Of a DNA stretch of 64,000 nt, positions 8,349 through 16,318 are shown in pieces (position 1 is the first letter of the stretch; the number at the start of each line of letters is the position of its first letter). The stretch comes from Shouchella lonarensis (GTDB lineage: Bacteria > Bacillota > Bacilli > Bacillales > Bacillaceae_D). The stretch is taken from assembly GCF_900096965.1 (NCBI RefSeq), contig NZ_FMYM01000012.1, positions 1 through 64,000 on the forward strand. The letters run 5' to 3'. The position numbers and the translations under genes were made by a program. The notes below the pieces were generated by a model. It was not told the origin of the DNA, did no database searches, and saw nothing but the letters and a program-made list of their open reading frames with translations.

Positions 8349-8432
8349 TTAGACATATTTACACTTAACAATGATTGTAACGTTACCATACTGGACTGAT
8401 TCATTACTCACTTTGTACTCAAAAAATGTCAC
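8349..8432 (-). CDS. Putative precursor peptide B (27 aa, GTG start)
   Basis: A paralogue of peptide A with the same length. It starts at GTG (8432-8430; a second GTG directly upstream is also possible) behind GGGAGGAGAAAGTG. It begins MTFFEYKVSNES and ends TIIVKCKYV, keeping the single Cys at 24 and the C-terminal Lys-Tyr-Val. About ten of 84 bases differ from peptide A, but only two internal residues change. It is the first gene behind the promoter at 8565-8593. No export signal or double-glycine site is seen, so processing would depend on the enzyme in the cluster. Confidence 0.68.
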   Translation of the reverse strand: MTFFEYKVSNESVQYGNVTIIVKCKYV

Positions 8433-8564
8433 CACTTTCTCCTCCCCTCCTTTTATATTAGCTCTACGTTACTAACATAATTCAACTATTAAATATACTA
8501 ATAGGTAATTCAAAAAATCAGCAAACCTAATGTTAAAGATGTATATAACCTAGAAGCTACTAGT

Positions 8565-8593
8565 AGTATAGCCCGAAAGATAATATATGACCA
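8565..8593 (-). promoter_or_regulatory. Likely promoter of the peptide operon
   Basis: On the minus strand TGGTCA (8588-8593) and TATACT (8565-8570) are separated by 17 bases. It lies about 135 bases upstream of peptide B, leaving an AT-rich leader. The -35 matches consensus in four of six positions, so activation by the neighbouring regulator is possible. Confidence 0.4.
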
Positions 8594-8650
8594 CCCCAAA
8601 ACGATCGCATTTCGATAAACAAACAGTTATTTCAAAGTCCTTTATCTCCA

Positions 8651-9043
8651 TCAAAATAAACGCAACATAACAGCTAACTTATGTAGCGCCTCTCTTTTTA
8701 CTCGGCGTCCATGGCTCTCACTTAATAGGGTTTGCTCATATACTTCCGTTGCCGTCAATTTCTCTACCTGCATATAACGCAAAATTAATAGCTTCCTTTC
8801 TCTCTCTGACAACTTATTTAAAGCTCTCACTATGCTGGTTATTTGATTTCTCTCTTCTTCACTCAACTTTAGCACACTTCCCCAGCATCCATTGCGTGTA
8901 CATTCTGACCATTCAAACTGAAATGTTTCCGTTACTTGAAGCATGTCTTCTTCTAACATTGATATAGACCACCAAAAATTTTTTAATAACTCCTCTGTTT
9001 TTCTCCTTATTTGCCGATCTAGTTTTCCTTTCTCCCTTTTCAC
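8651..9043 (-). CDS. ArpU/sigma-region-4-like regulator of the peptide cluster
   Basis: A 130-aa protein chosen to start at GTG 9043 (VKREKGKLDRQI) because TAGGAGGAGTATGT lies just upstream; a longer frame to 9112 lacks an RBS. The N-terminal half is helical with Trp- and Cys-containing stretches. The C-terminal half, LSERERKLLILRYMQ followed by a second helix with SESHGRRVKREAL, is a helix-turn-helix like sigma-70 region 4 or the ArpU/RinA family of small activators. It lies directly upstream of the two peptide genes in the same direction and has a palindrome in its own promoter, so it probably controls this cluster. Confidence 0.65.
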   Translation of the reverse strand: MKREKGKLDRQIRRKTEELLKNFWWSISMLEEDMLQVTETFQFEWSECTRNGCWGSVLKLSEEERNQITSIVRALNKLSERERKLLILRYMQVEKLTATEVYEQTLLSESHGRRVKREALHKLAVMLRLF

Positions 9044-9195
9044 ACATACTCCTCCTATCATACCATGATGAAAAATTGTGATAGAGACACCGCTTACAGT
9101 AAATTGCAACAATCACACGATGAATCAAGTACCCTCTACCTAACACTCATTTCTTCTCCTCAACAAATAAGGAAAGCCATTTAAGGGAATTAAGT

Positions 9196-9247
9196 AACTT
9201 ATAAGTTAACTTTTTTTATCATATCACATTATTTGATGGGTCGTCTA
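9196..9247 (-). promoter_or_regulatory. Promoter and 12-base palindrome upstream of the regulator
   Basis: On the minus strand TAGACG (9242-9247) and TATGAT (9218-9223) have an 18-base spacer. Just downstream of the -10, AACTTATAAGTT (9196-9207) is a perfect palindrome placed over the expected start of transcription, the position of an autorepressor operator. Confidence 0.45.
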
Positions 9248-9250
9248 TAC

Positions 9251-9841
9251 TTAAATGGCAAACAAACATACGAAGAGATGGTCATAGACAAGAACGTCCA
9301 ATATAAAGCAGTCAGTCTTTTTATTTTTATCCTCCAATCGTAAAAGAATAAAAGCCCCACTTCCAGCGGTCACATCCACCTCGCACCCCATTGCGAGGGA
9401 AAAGATTTTGTTCGTGATCGCTTCGGTTTCTTGCCATGCACCCGGATGCGTCGCAAATGCGCGGGCCGTCCGACCAATGACCATATAATCGTGGGCGGCA
9501 ATTTTCTCATGCACACATCGCCACTCCTCCGGCGACTGCATCGCCCACGTCACGAGGCGATCCAAATCACAATAATGATAAAAATCATGTCCATACGACT
9601 GGGCGAGCGCTGCCACTTTCCGACGCGCATGCGCCACGCCTTTTTTCTCAATGTCAAACACGGTAAAGTTGTGCGCTTTCAATGCATCACGCACACGCCG
9701 ATCCGTCTGTTCGCTCAACGCCACATATTTTGCCCCTGGATACGTGGCAAGCACTGGCATTGCCGCTACTAAAGGTTGATAGAGCGCACCCGTTGGATCA
9801 TGCATAATGGTGATGAGTGCGATATCATTTTTCATGTGCAA
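9251..9841 (-). pseudogene. Conserved Bacillus protein of unknown function, C-terminally truncated
   Basis: A 196-aa frame, MHMKNDIALITIMHDPTG onward, with a glycosyltransferase-like look: FYHYCDLDRLVTWAM has an acidic D-x-D-R motif, followed by MVIGRTARAFATHPGAW. From memory, related Bacillus proteins continue well beyond VDVTAGS with a further conserved stretch. Here the sequence changes after TAGSGAF into a low-complexity tail (ILLRLEDKNKKTDCF) and stops, so the 3' end was probably lost by deletion or frameshift. The first 150 residues look intact. The function is unknown. Confidence 0.55.
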
Positions 9842-9911
9842 TCACTCTCCACATACTCATCTAGTAACGGATTCTCGGGCTCCATTAATCGTTTTCTCCC
9901 CCTTTTTCCGT

Positions 9912-11540
9912 CTACGCATTTGCCTCTCGCTTCATGCGAGCATAAGCAAAGTTTCCTTCATACCGTGTCAATTTACCATCTTCCAACCAACACGTCACCG
10001 GAAACAACTTATTTAAAAAATAACGGTCATGCGAGACGACGACAACCGTCCCCGGGAATAGCACGAGTGCCTCTTCCAATGCTTCCTTTGAAGCAATATC
10101 AAGGTGATTCGTTGGTTCATCTAAAATGAGCACGTTATGCTTTTCATACATTAACTGGGCAAGACGTAACCGCATTTTCTCCCCACCACTTAATTGCGCA
10201 ACTTTCTGGAACACATCATGACCATAAAAGAGAAATTGGGCGAGCTTCCCGCGCGCTTCTCCTTCTGTCACGGCACAGCTCGCGCGAAACGCTTCCAGCA
10301 CTGTCTGCGTCTCATCCAGCTCTTGGTGATGTTGGGACAAGTACCCGCACGACACTCCTGAGCCGAGTTGTATGTCGCCCGCATCTGGCTCATCCTGCCC
10401 AAGCAAAAGACGCAGCAGCGTTGACTTTCCTGCACCATTGCCTCCTACAATGGCTAGCCGCTCGCGGTGGCGTACAGAGAGGGTAGTTCCTCGAAGAATG
10501 TGATTACCAGCGATCGTCTTCTCGACTCCATCTATACGCAATACATCTTGCCCACTTCGCTTCTGCTCGGCAAAGGACAATGCCATCGCTTTTTCTTGTG
10601 GTGGCCGTTCCAGTTGCTCGATTTTCGCGAGTGCCTTTTCCATACTTTTCGCTTGCCGATGCATTCCCGCATTTGGTGGATTCGCGCGATTGGCCCACTC
10701 CTTTAGCCGCTTAATCGTCGCCCGCATTTTTTTTATTTTCTTCTGTTGATCTTCGTATTGTTTAAATTGTAACAACACCCGCGCTTCTTTTTCCTCGACA
10801 TAATACGAGTAGTTGCCATGATAATGATGCAGCTTTCCTTGTTCAATTTCTACAATCGACTGGACTGCTTCATCTAAAAAGGTGCGATCATGTGAAACAA
10901 TGACGACCGTGCCCTCGTAGTGCCGCATCCAGTCTGTTAGCCATTCGATCGCCGGCAAATCCAAATGATTCGTTGGCTCGTCCAATAACAACAAATCTGG
11001 CTGTTGTAACAACAACTGTGCCAAGCCGACTTTCGTACGCTCTCCGCCACTTAACATGTGCCACTGTTTCCCTAGTAAATCATTTAACTGCAGACCATCC
11101 GTCACTCGCCGAATGACCGCATCTTGCTCATAACCACCTTGCGCCGCAAAACGCTCTTGTAATTTTCCGTACTCATTCAGCAATCGCGCTAAACGATTTT
11201 CATCTTTTTCTACCGCCAGTTGCTGCTCCAGCACTTGCATCCGCTCTGCCAAAGCCTGTACTTCCGCAAAGACGTCAGACAAAATGGCCAAAACCGATTT
11301 TTCCCCTGCGCGCACGGGACGCTGCTCAAGCAGCCCCACCCTAATGTCTTTTTTCCATGAGATGGTTCCTGCCTGCGGCGCTGTTCTTCCTGCTAACAAA
11401 TGAAGCAACGTCGTCTTCCCTTCACCGTTACGTCCAATCAAACCAACGCGCTCACCTTGCTTCATTTCCCACGATACTTGTTCAAAAATCGTCTTGCCGC
11501 CCAACTGTTGTGTGCAAGCATGCATTTGACATACAATCAT
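9912..11540 (-). CDS. ABC-F family ATPase, probable ribosome-protection resistance factor
   Basis: A 542-aa protein with two ABC ATPase domains and no membrane segments. The first Walker A is GRNGEGKTT (36-44) with LSGGERTKVGLAQ and LLLDEPTNHLD; the second is GGNGAGKST with LSGGEKMRLRLAQ and LILDEPTNHLD. The domains are joined by a charged linker rich in Lys/Arg (QKKIKKMRATIKRLKEW), the part that reaches into the ribosome. ABC-F proteins of this length (VmlR, Vga, Lsa, Msr) release antibiotics from the ribosome. The leader holds a 40-codon ORF and an attenuator-like hairpin (11631-11832), which supports an inducible resistance role. The drug class cannot be told. Confidence 0.88.
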   Translation of the reverse strand: MIVCQMHACTQQLGGKTIFEQVSWEMKQGERVGLIGRNGEGKTTLLHLLAGRTAPQAGTISWKKDIRVGLLEQRPVRAGEKSVLAILSDVFAEVQALAERMQVLEQQLAVEKDENRLARLLNEYGKLQERFAAQGGYEQDAVIRRVTDGLQLNDLLGKQWHMLSGGERTKVGLAQLLLQQPDLLLLDEPTNHLDLPAIEWLTDWMRHYEGTVVIVSHDRTFLDEAVQSIVEIEQGKLHHYHGNYSYYVEEKEARVLLQFKQYEDQQKKIKKMRATIKRLKEWANRANPPNAGMHRQAKSMEKALAKIEQLERPPQEKAMALSFAEQKRSGQDVLRIDGVEKTIAGNHILRGTTLSVRHRERLAIVGGNGAGKSTLLRLLLGQDEPDAGDIQLGSGVSCGYLSQHHQELDETQTVLEAFRASCAVTEGEARGKLAQFLFYGHDVFQKVAQLSGGEKMRLRLAQLMYEKHNVLILDEPTNHLDIASKEALEEALVLFPGTVVVVSHDRYFLNKLFPVTCWLEDGKLTRYEGNFAYARMKREANA

Positions 11541-11630
11541 TTCATACTCCCCCTATACTAATGTCCACAGGAAGAGATTTCGCTGAGATTTTATGCGTAC
11601 AAACCCTATCGTTCAACATTTTTATAACAC

Positions 11631-11657
11631 AAAAAAGACGCCAGAGTTTACTCCGTC
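11631..11657 (-). terminator. Attenuator-like terminator between leader ORF and ABC-F gene
   Basis: On the minus strand GACGGAGT, a two-base loop and ACTC-TGG-CGTC form a bulged stem directly followed by TTTTTTG. It lies between the stop of the leader ORF (11710) and the ABC-F start (11540), the usual place of the antibiotic-responsive attenuator in ABC-F genes. Confidence 0.55.
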
Positions 11658-11709
11658 GCCTACTGTCTTTGTCCGTTTGCGAGTAAAAGTCTCTTCCCTG
11701 TGGTTTTTC

Positions 11710-11832
11710 CTATACTGTTGTCTCTTGAAAAAGGACAGACTGGTCCAATTTCGCAACAACTGTGGAAAAAAGAGCATGACAAATCCATAAGTATGCTAAT
11801 ATGGCTGCCTGGCTCCCACATGAAAGATTCAT
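11710..11832 (-). CDS. 40-aa leader peptide (upstream ORF) of the ABC-F gene
   Basis: A frame of 40 codons, starting MNLSCGSQAAILAYLWICH and ending VLFQETTV, has one of the best ribosome binding sites in the window (AGGAGGTGGGTAAA then ATG). A promoter lies 32 bases upstream and the ABC-F attenuator 53 bases downstream. The peptide matches no family I know. Its probable role is as a ribosome-stalling sensor: when a drug slows translation of this frame, the downstream terminator does not form. That is how vmlR- and msr-type genes are controlled. Confidence 0.6.
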   Translation of the reverse strand: MNLSCGSQAAILAYLWICHALFSTVVAKLDQSVLFQETTV

Positions 11833-11863
11833 TTTACCCACCTCCTAAAATATGATTACACCG

Positions 11864-11892
11864 AGCATACACGATCTTGCGCGTGTTGTCTA
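11864..11892 (-). promoter_or_regulatory. Promoter of the leader ORF/ABC-F transcript
   Basis: On the minus strand TAGACA (11887-11892), a 17-base spacer and TATGCT (11864-11869) form a good sigma-A promoter. The RNA would start near 11857 and have a leader of about 315 nt before the ABC-F start. Confidence 0.6.
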
Positions 11893-11936
11893 GAGAAATC
11901 AGTGATTTTTTATTTTTGTGTGCTCTAGGTACCTGT

Positions 11937-12293
11937 TCACATTCGATCAATATGCGTATCCTTAAACTGCGTATCATACTTCAAACCAAATCCACAAAAC
12001 CGATCCATTCCGATATGCGCCCCCCATATCAACCCGATCTCTAGTAACAATCGTTGCTCCAGCCACACCCCTATAGCGATCAGCATCACCGGAACGACAT
12101 ACGTATGAAATAAATTGTAAACGATGCTACCAACTTTTTGATTGTACATATAGGCAACCATCGATATGTCCGGTACCAGTGCGAGGACGAGAAGGAACCA
12201 CCACGCACCACCGATGTAAAAATAGAGCCCAACCGCCAACAAAAAGACCGCTAATCCTTCTAATTGGATGATACGTTTGACATTCATTTTCAC
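11937..12293 (-). CDS. DUF4260 family membrane protein
   Basis: A 118-aa protein with four hydrophobic segments (about residues 8-28, 30-50, 57-78 and 82-95), matching in length and pattern the DUF4260 family. The typical motifs are LVPDISMVAYMYN in the middle and IWGAHIGMDRFCGFGLKY at the end. Its function is unknown. RBS GGAGGGTGAAA precedes ATG. It lies downstream of the histidine phosphatase gene in the same direction. Confidence 0.8.
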   Translation of the reverse strand: MKMNVKRIIQLEGLAVFLLAVGLYFYIGGAWWFLLVLALVPDISMVAYMYNQKVGSIVYNLFHTYVVPVMLIAIGVWLEQRLLLEIGLIWGAHIGMDRFCGFGLKYDTQFKDTHIDRM

Positions 12294-12327
12294 CCTCCCA
12301 ATACCTAAAATCTATTCAGACAGATTG

Positions 12328-12906
12328 CTAACCCACTTCCCACAATCTCGTTACACTTATCATTCTTTCACCTTGAAAATTAAGCTTGTAAATATCCGGC
12401 TTGCTCGTATTCAACCAAAAATCGTAGTCATAGAAAGAATCATATGCATTTAAGATAATCGTCATAATATTCCCGTGAATGCCAATCGCAACTTTTTTAC
12501 CTGCATATCTCGTCAACACATCAGTCATCCCTCGCATGCCACGTTGTTTCGCTTCCTCATTCGATTCGCCACCTGGAAATGTATACGTTGTCTCTTGAAA
12601 GACTTTTTTTATGGCTGGAAAAAGGTGCTCTCCAAAGATATAGTCTGGGCCACTCATCTCCCTTTCACGAAAATCTTCATTCGTTTCGATATTTATCCCT
12701 CGTTCACGCGACGCATCTTCCAGCGTCTGAATCGCCCGACGATATGGGCTAGAGATCAGCACATTTACACCCTCTTCTTTTAAAACGCGCGCCACTCTTT
12801 TCGCGTCAGAAAATCCTATGTCTGTCAGACCTCTCGTTCTTTCTTCCCGTTTAGAACCCCTCTCGGAGGATGCATGTCTGACAAAATAAATTGTTGTTTC
12901 TAACAT
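12328..12906 (-). CDS. Histidine phosphatase (phosphoglycerate mutase-like) family protein
   Basis: A 192-aa protein with the branch-1 histidine phosphatase start YFVRHASSERG (RHA in place of the common RHG) and the second catalytic His in VAIGIHGNIMT. The arginine of ISSPYRRAIQT and the acidic residue near EDFRERE are also kept. Such enzymes hydrolyse small phosphate esters; the exact substrate cannot be predicted. It follows a broken amidohydrolase gene by 12 bases and probably shares its transcript. Confidence 0.85.
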   Translation of the reverse strand: MLETTIYFVRHASSERGSKREERTRGLTDIGFSDAKRVARVLKEEGVNVLISSPYRRAIQTLEDASRERGINIETNEDFREREMSGPDYIFGEHLFPAIKKVFQETTYTFPGGESNEEAKQRGMRGMTDVLTRYAGKKVAIGIHGNIMTIILNAYDSFYDYDFWLNTSKPDIYKLNFQGERMISVTRLWEVG

Positions 12907-12918
12907 ACTGATGTCCCC

Positions 12919-13670
12919 CTATCTTGACTGTAAATACCACGCCCGCGCATTTTTATATAACACTTTTTCCGCAGCTTCTAGCGGAAGCGCTCTATATACG
13001 AGGTTAATATCATCATCACAATACGGTCTTTTCGCCCGCGTCGAAGGCAAATCTGTGCCAAACATGAGCGCATGCGGGTTGGCTTCATAGATTGTACGCA
13101 ATGCTTCTTCAACGTCAAAATCGACCCTACCGAACCCAGTCGCTTTCACTTTGACTCCTTTATTAACCAAGGCAAGCAAGTGTGGAAGCCCTTCTTTCGA
13201 TAAGCCGAGATGGTCAATGGACACAGCTGGCAAGCGCTCAAGTATCAATGCAATTTCGGGTAACGAGATTGCGTCGATGTACAATTCTGATGCCAGCCAG
13301 CTAAATTGTAGACTCTTCTTGCAAATGCATCTAACCGCGCAATATCTTCAGAACCACCTCGTTTCACGTTAAAACGCAGCGCCCGCACCCCACCATCATG
13401 CAATTTTAGGATATCAGCATCGCTTACTTCATATGGTAGTTGCGTCACACCGACAAAATTGTCACCCAGTTGTTTTAAGGAATGTAGCAAGTAAGTTTGG
13501 TCGTACCCTTGAAAAGATCCTGAAACAATCGCACCTCCTTCTAGCTGTATATCTTTCGTTCTCTCAAGATATTGTTCATGTGTAAATGCGTCCGGTAAGT
13601 AGCCTTGATTTTCGATTAACGGAAACTTCGGGTCAATAATATAAAAATGTGCATCAAATATTTTTGCCAT
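12919..13670 (-). pseudogene. Amidohydrolase (TIM-barrel), split by a frameshift
   Basis: Two overlapping frames make one amidohydrolase-family protein of about 250 aa. The 5' part runs from MAKIFDAHFYIIDP to YNLAGWH; the 3' part begins at ELYIDAISLPEI and ends with DLPSTRAKRPY and KNARAWYLQSR. The DAHFYI motif and the late MFGTDLPS are the metal- and substrate-site motifs of this family. The frame is lost just after GWH, near 13289, where one missing base would restore WH-x-ELYIDA. Either the gene is newly inactivated or the base is an assembly error. Confidence 0.8.
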
Positions 13671-13695
13671 TTTTCTGGTCCCCTCTCTTAATCTC

Positions 13696-14103
13696 TTACC
13701 GCTCCATATACTCCTCCACCAACGTCACAACAGCTGGTGCCATCCACTCTGTTTTCTTGACACTGATCCAATCGACTTCGCTAATTTCAGCACAAGGAGA
13801 AATTTCTCCATCCCAATTAGCAGCAAAACAAATTAACTCCACGAGTGCTTCTTCCCCGTAAGCCGGCCCCTTCACTGTGTACAAATAATGGACGCGCTCC
13901 TTTTGAATTGTCATATTCAATTCTTCTGCTAACTATACTTCCCTTGTCGCACATTGCACCGGGCTCTCCGGAAATTCTAATTTACCGCCCGGAGGAATAA
14001 ACCCTTTAAAATCATCGTGTTGGCGGTCGAGTAACAGTACTTGGTTTCCGTCTTGTATAAGACATAATGTGTAGATTGTGTATTGAATCTGGGATTGGAT
14101 CAT
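13696..14103 (-). pseudogene. Nudix hydrolase with an in-frame amber stop
   Basis: A 135-codon frame from ATG at 14103 (its ATGA overlaps the stop of the upstream Nudix gene) to 13696 is broken by one TAG at 13933-13935, codon 57. The first half ends in a Nudix box (GFIPPGGKLEFPES then ATREV), and the stop falls directly after REV, in the middle of the box; LAEELNMTIQKERVHYLY follows. Nothing else is broken. No good RBS supports a restart at the ATG of residue 62 (13920). This is probably a recent nonsense mutation. The parent would be an 8-oxo-dGTP-diphosphatase-like protein. Confidence 0.8.
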
Positions 14104-14570
14104 CGTTTCAAGCCCTCATTATGAAAATTTTTCTTAAACGCTTGAAGATAACGCGTATCCCCTTTTGTTAAAGGAGATGGCAGCGAGTCTAACGAATAGA
14201 AAGACAGTGATCTTGTCTCATCATTATCATCGGATAACGTTCCAGAAAAGCTTTTACATACATACACTGCTGTTACCGAATACAGTTCATCGCCGTTTGG
14301 AGCTTTCAAATAATATTCGCGCCCAGAAAATACATTTAACAACTCAAGCTCGTGAACATCTAAACCCGTCTCTTCCTTCACTTCTCGTGTTGCCACTTCT
14401 TCAAAACTTTCACCAAGATTCATCAAACCGCCCGGCAACCCCCAGGGTCCATCATGTCGTTCTTGTAAAAGCACCTTTTGTTCTAATTCATCCCACAAAA
14501 TGACAATCGCGCCTGGTAAAATCAATGGCTTCGTCCCGACATACTCTCGTAGTTCTTTGAAATATTCCAT
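14100..14570 (-). CDS. Nudix hydrolase
   Basis: A 156-aa Nudix protein with a perfect box: GGLMNLGESFEEVATREV then KEETGLD, giving all the metal-binding glutamates. The N-terminal part (VILWDELEQKVLLQERHDGPWGLPGG) is typical of the family that cleaves nucleoside-diphosphate-linked compounds. The stop overlaps the ATG of the broken Nudix gene behind it (ATGA), and another Nudix gene lies 28 bases upstream, so three Nudix genes form one operon. Confidence 0.9.
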   Translation of the reverse strand: MEYFKELREYVGTKPLILPGAIVILWDELEQKVLLQERHDGPWGLPGGLMNLGESFEEVATREVKEETGLDVHELELLNVFSGREYYLKAPNGDELYSVTAVYVCKSFSGTLSDDNDETRSLSFYSLDSLPSPLTKGDTRYLQAFKKNFHNEGLKR

Positions 14571-14598
14571 AGCAACGACACTTCCTTTGCAAGTTTGC

Positions 14599-15069
14599 TT
14601 ATTGATTAAGATAAGATTGAACGCCAGCTTGATCGACCCAACTAAGTGAACCTTCTTCTAACAGTCTACGTAACTCCTTCTTGGTCACCCACTGGATATG
14701 ATCAGAACCATCTCCTTTTTTCAATAGCTTTCCCTTCGCTCGGCATCTAAAATACACGCCCATAGAGTTTACAGGTCCTTCAAGCGTTTGATACACCGCA
14801 TAAGGCGCCATGCATTCAACTGTAAATCCTTCTGTTGATGTCGTTTTCACTTCATGTAAAGGATCTATGATAGATTCAAGCGCAAGACCAGTCTCCTCCT
14901 TGATCTCTCGTCGCAGTCCATCAATAAATGATTCATACTCTTCCAGTCTACCACCCGGCAATTCTATCGGGGTTTCGCTTTCATTTTCCTTTACACGTCT
15001 TTGCACAAGGATTTCTTCCTCATCATCCACATTTCTTATAATCAACGCTCTTACATTGACATGGATCAT
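14599..15069 (-). CDS. Nudix hydrolase
   Basis: A 156-aa Nudix protein with the complete box GGRLEEYESFIDGLRREI then KEETGLA. It has a longer variable region after the box (TTSTEGFTVECMAPYAVYQT) and a typical tail, HIQWVTKKELRRLLEEG. It starts at ATG with GGAGGTGACCACATG (the ATG overlaps the end of the GNAT frame upstream), so it is translationally coupled. Its substrate is unknown. Confidence 0.9.
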   Translation of the reverse strand: MIHVNVRALIIRNVDDEEEILVQRRVKENESETPIELPGGRLEEYESFIDGLRREIKEETGLALESIIDPLHEVKTTSTEGFTVECMAPYAVYQTLEGPVNSMGVYFRCRAKGKLLKKGDGSDHIQWVTKKELRRLLEEGSLSWVDQAGVQSYLNQ

Positions 15070-15512
15070 GTGGTCACCTCCTTCTTAAACAACACCCGAT
15101 CGAGCCCCGGTCCATCATAATCTTTGTGCACATAAACACCGTCTTCTAGCCATGGACTTTCTTCCACCTCAAAGCCCATATGTGTGTGGAAAGCAATGGA
15201 CTGCTTGTTCACCGGAGAAGTGATGCACTTGATTGTCATCTTTTTACGCTTCCCTCGCACCGCTTCAAAAAAGTGTTCATACAACCTTTGCCCAATGTAT
15301 CGTCCACGGTAATCTGGATGAACACCGACGAAATGAATATACGCCTCATCTGTTTGTGTTTGCGACAAAAAGCCGATGAGAAATGCAACCATGTCTCCAT
15401 CCTTATCGATGGTGTAGCTTGTTGCGCAACGCTTGTAATTAATGACCGCCAGCGCCGGCAAATGTCTTGCTTAAATTCTCCACGGATAAAACAGTCTTTT
15501 GTTTTTTGTCAT
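15066..15512 (-). pseudogene. GNAT acetyltransferase with an early in-frame ochre stop
   Basis: An ATG at 15512 with AGGGAAGATATC upstream opens a frame that meets TAA at 15471-15473 after 13 codons (MTKNKRLFYPWRI), then continues in the same frame as a GNAT protein: ARHLPALAVINYK, VAFLIGFLSQTQTDEAYIHF, the acetyl-CoA loop VHPDYRGRYIGQRLYE, and NKQSIAFHTHMGF to the end. In whole relatives the stretch before HLPAL is about 25 residues, so the 5' end has both a small deletion and a stop. The core from residue 14 onward is intact but has no good alternative start (only TTG). Confidence 0.65.
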
Positions 15513-15530
15513 GATATCTTCCCTCACAAT

Positions 15531-16295
15531 TTAGTTATCTCGTAAACCGTTTTCAAAATACGCGCCTCCCGGGTGCAACACAGGTACGACATTCGTCGTA
15601 TTAAATTGAGCGCAGAAGGCAATATCATCTTCGTATCCTCTTGCAATCAGTTCTTGCCCACTCCCGCACGATGTGACGAGCTCAGACAGTTCACTTCTAC
15701 AACCATTAAAAGACGCCATACATACTTGTGCTTCAGGAGACTTTGAGCCTACTAACCCTTTTAATATCGCACCAGCACCGAGGGCATCTTCTATTGCCGG
15801 CCTCATGTTGTTCTCATCTTCTCTTGCGTCATCCCAACGTTCACCGCAAGAGACCACCGTAATTGGTCTATTGATCTCTTCTTGTAATTTATTGCAATAT
15901 CTAGCAACAGCCGCCGCATTTAATAATGAACCAATCACAAGCTTTGGAACTTGCTTGGCAATCCAAGCACAGTGCGCGCCGTTGAGCGAGCTCAACACAA
16001 ATCGTCGCTCGCGATGTTCTCGTGCAAAAGAAACAGGCGACAACGTTGGCACACCTAATTTAGCCGCTTCGCTCCTACCAGGAAGACACGTTGCGCCAAT
16101 GGACTGCGCATACATTTTGCCATCTTCATGCAAAGGATACGGGTAGATAACGGCCCCGTTGTGCAAGGCTGCAACGACCGTCGAGGAAAAACTGAGCACG
16201 TCGACAATGACAGTGATATCGCCTCTTTTTGCTGCTTCCCTTGCGCCTCTTATCCCCCAATCATGGCGACAGTCAAAGGATCGTTGATCAAACAT
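15531..16295 (-). CDS. 2-phosphosulfolactate phosphatase (ComB) family protein
   Basis: A 254-aa protein of the ComB family (Mg-dependent acid phosphatase fold). The motifs are IVDVLSFSSTVVAAL near the N-terminus, SFAREHRERRFVLSSLNGAH in the middle and VVSCGERWDD in the second half. In methanogens the family acts in coenzyme M synthesis. In Firmicutes it is found without that pathway and its real substrate is unknown. Nothing in the neighbourhood suggests sulfolactate metabolism. Confidence 0.82.
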   Translation of the reverse strand: MFDQRSFDCRHDWGIRGAREAAKRGDITVIVDVLSFSSTVVAALHNGAVIYPYPLHEDGKMYAQSIGATCLPGRSEAAKLGVPTLSPVSFAREHRERRFVLSSLNGAHCAWIAKQVPKLVIGSLLNAAAVARYCNKLQEEINRPITVVSCGERWDDAREDENNMRPAIEDALGAGAILKGLVGSKSPEAQVCMASFNGCRSELSELVTSCGSGQELIARGYEDDIAFCAQFNTTNVVPVLHPGGAYFENGLRDN

Positions 16296-16318
16296 CGATG
16301 CACCTCCAGCCAGTCACA

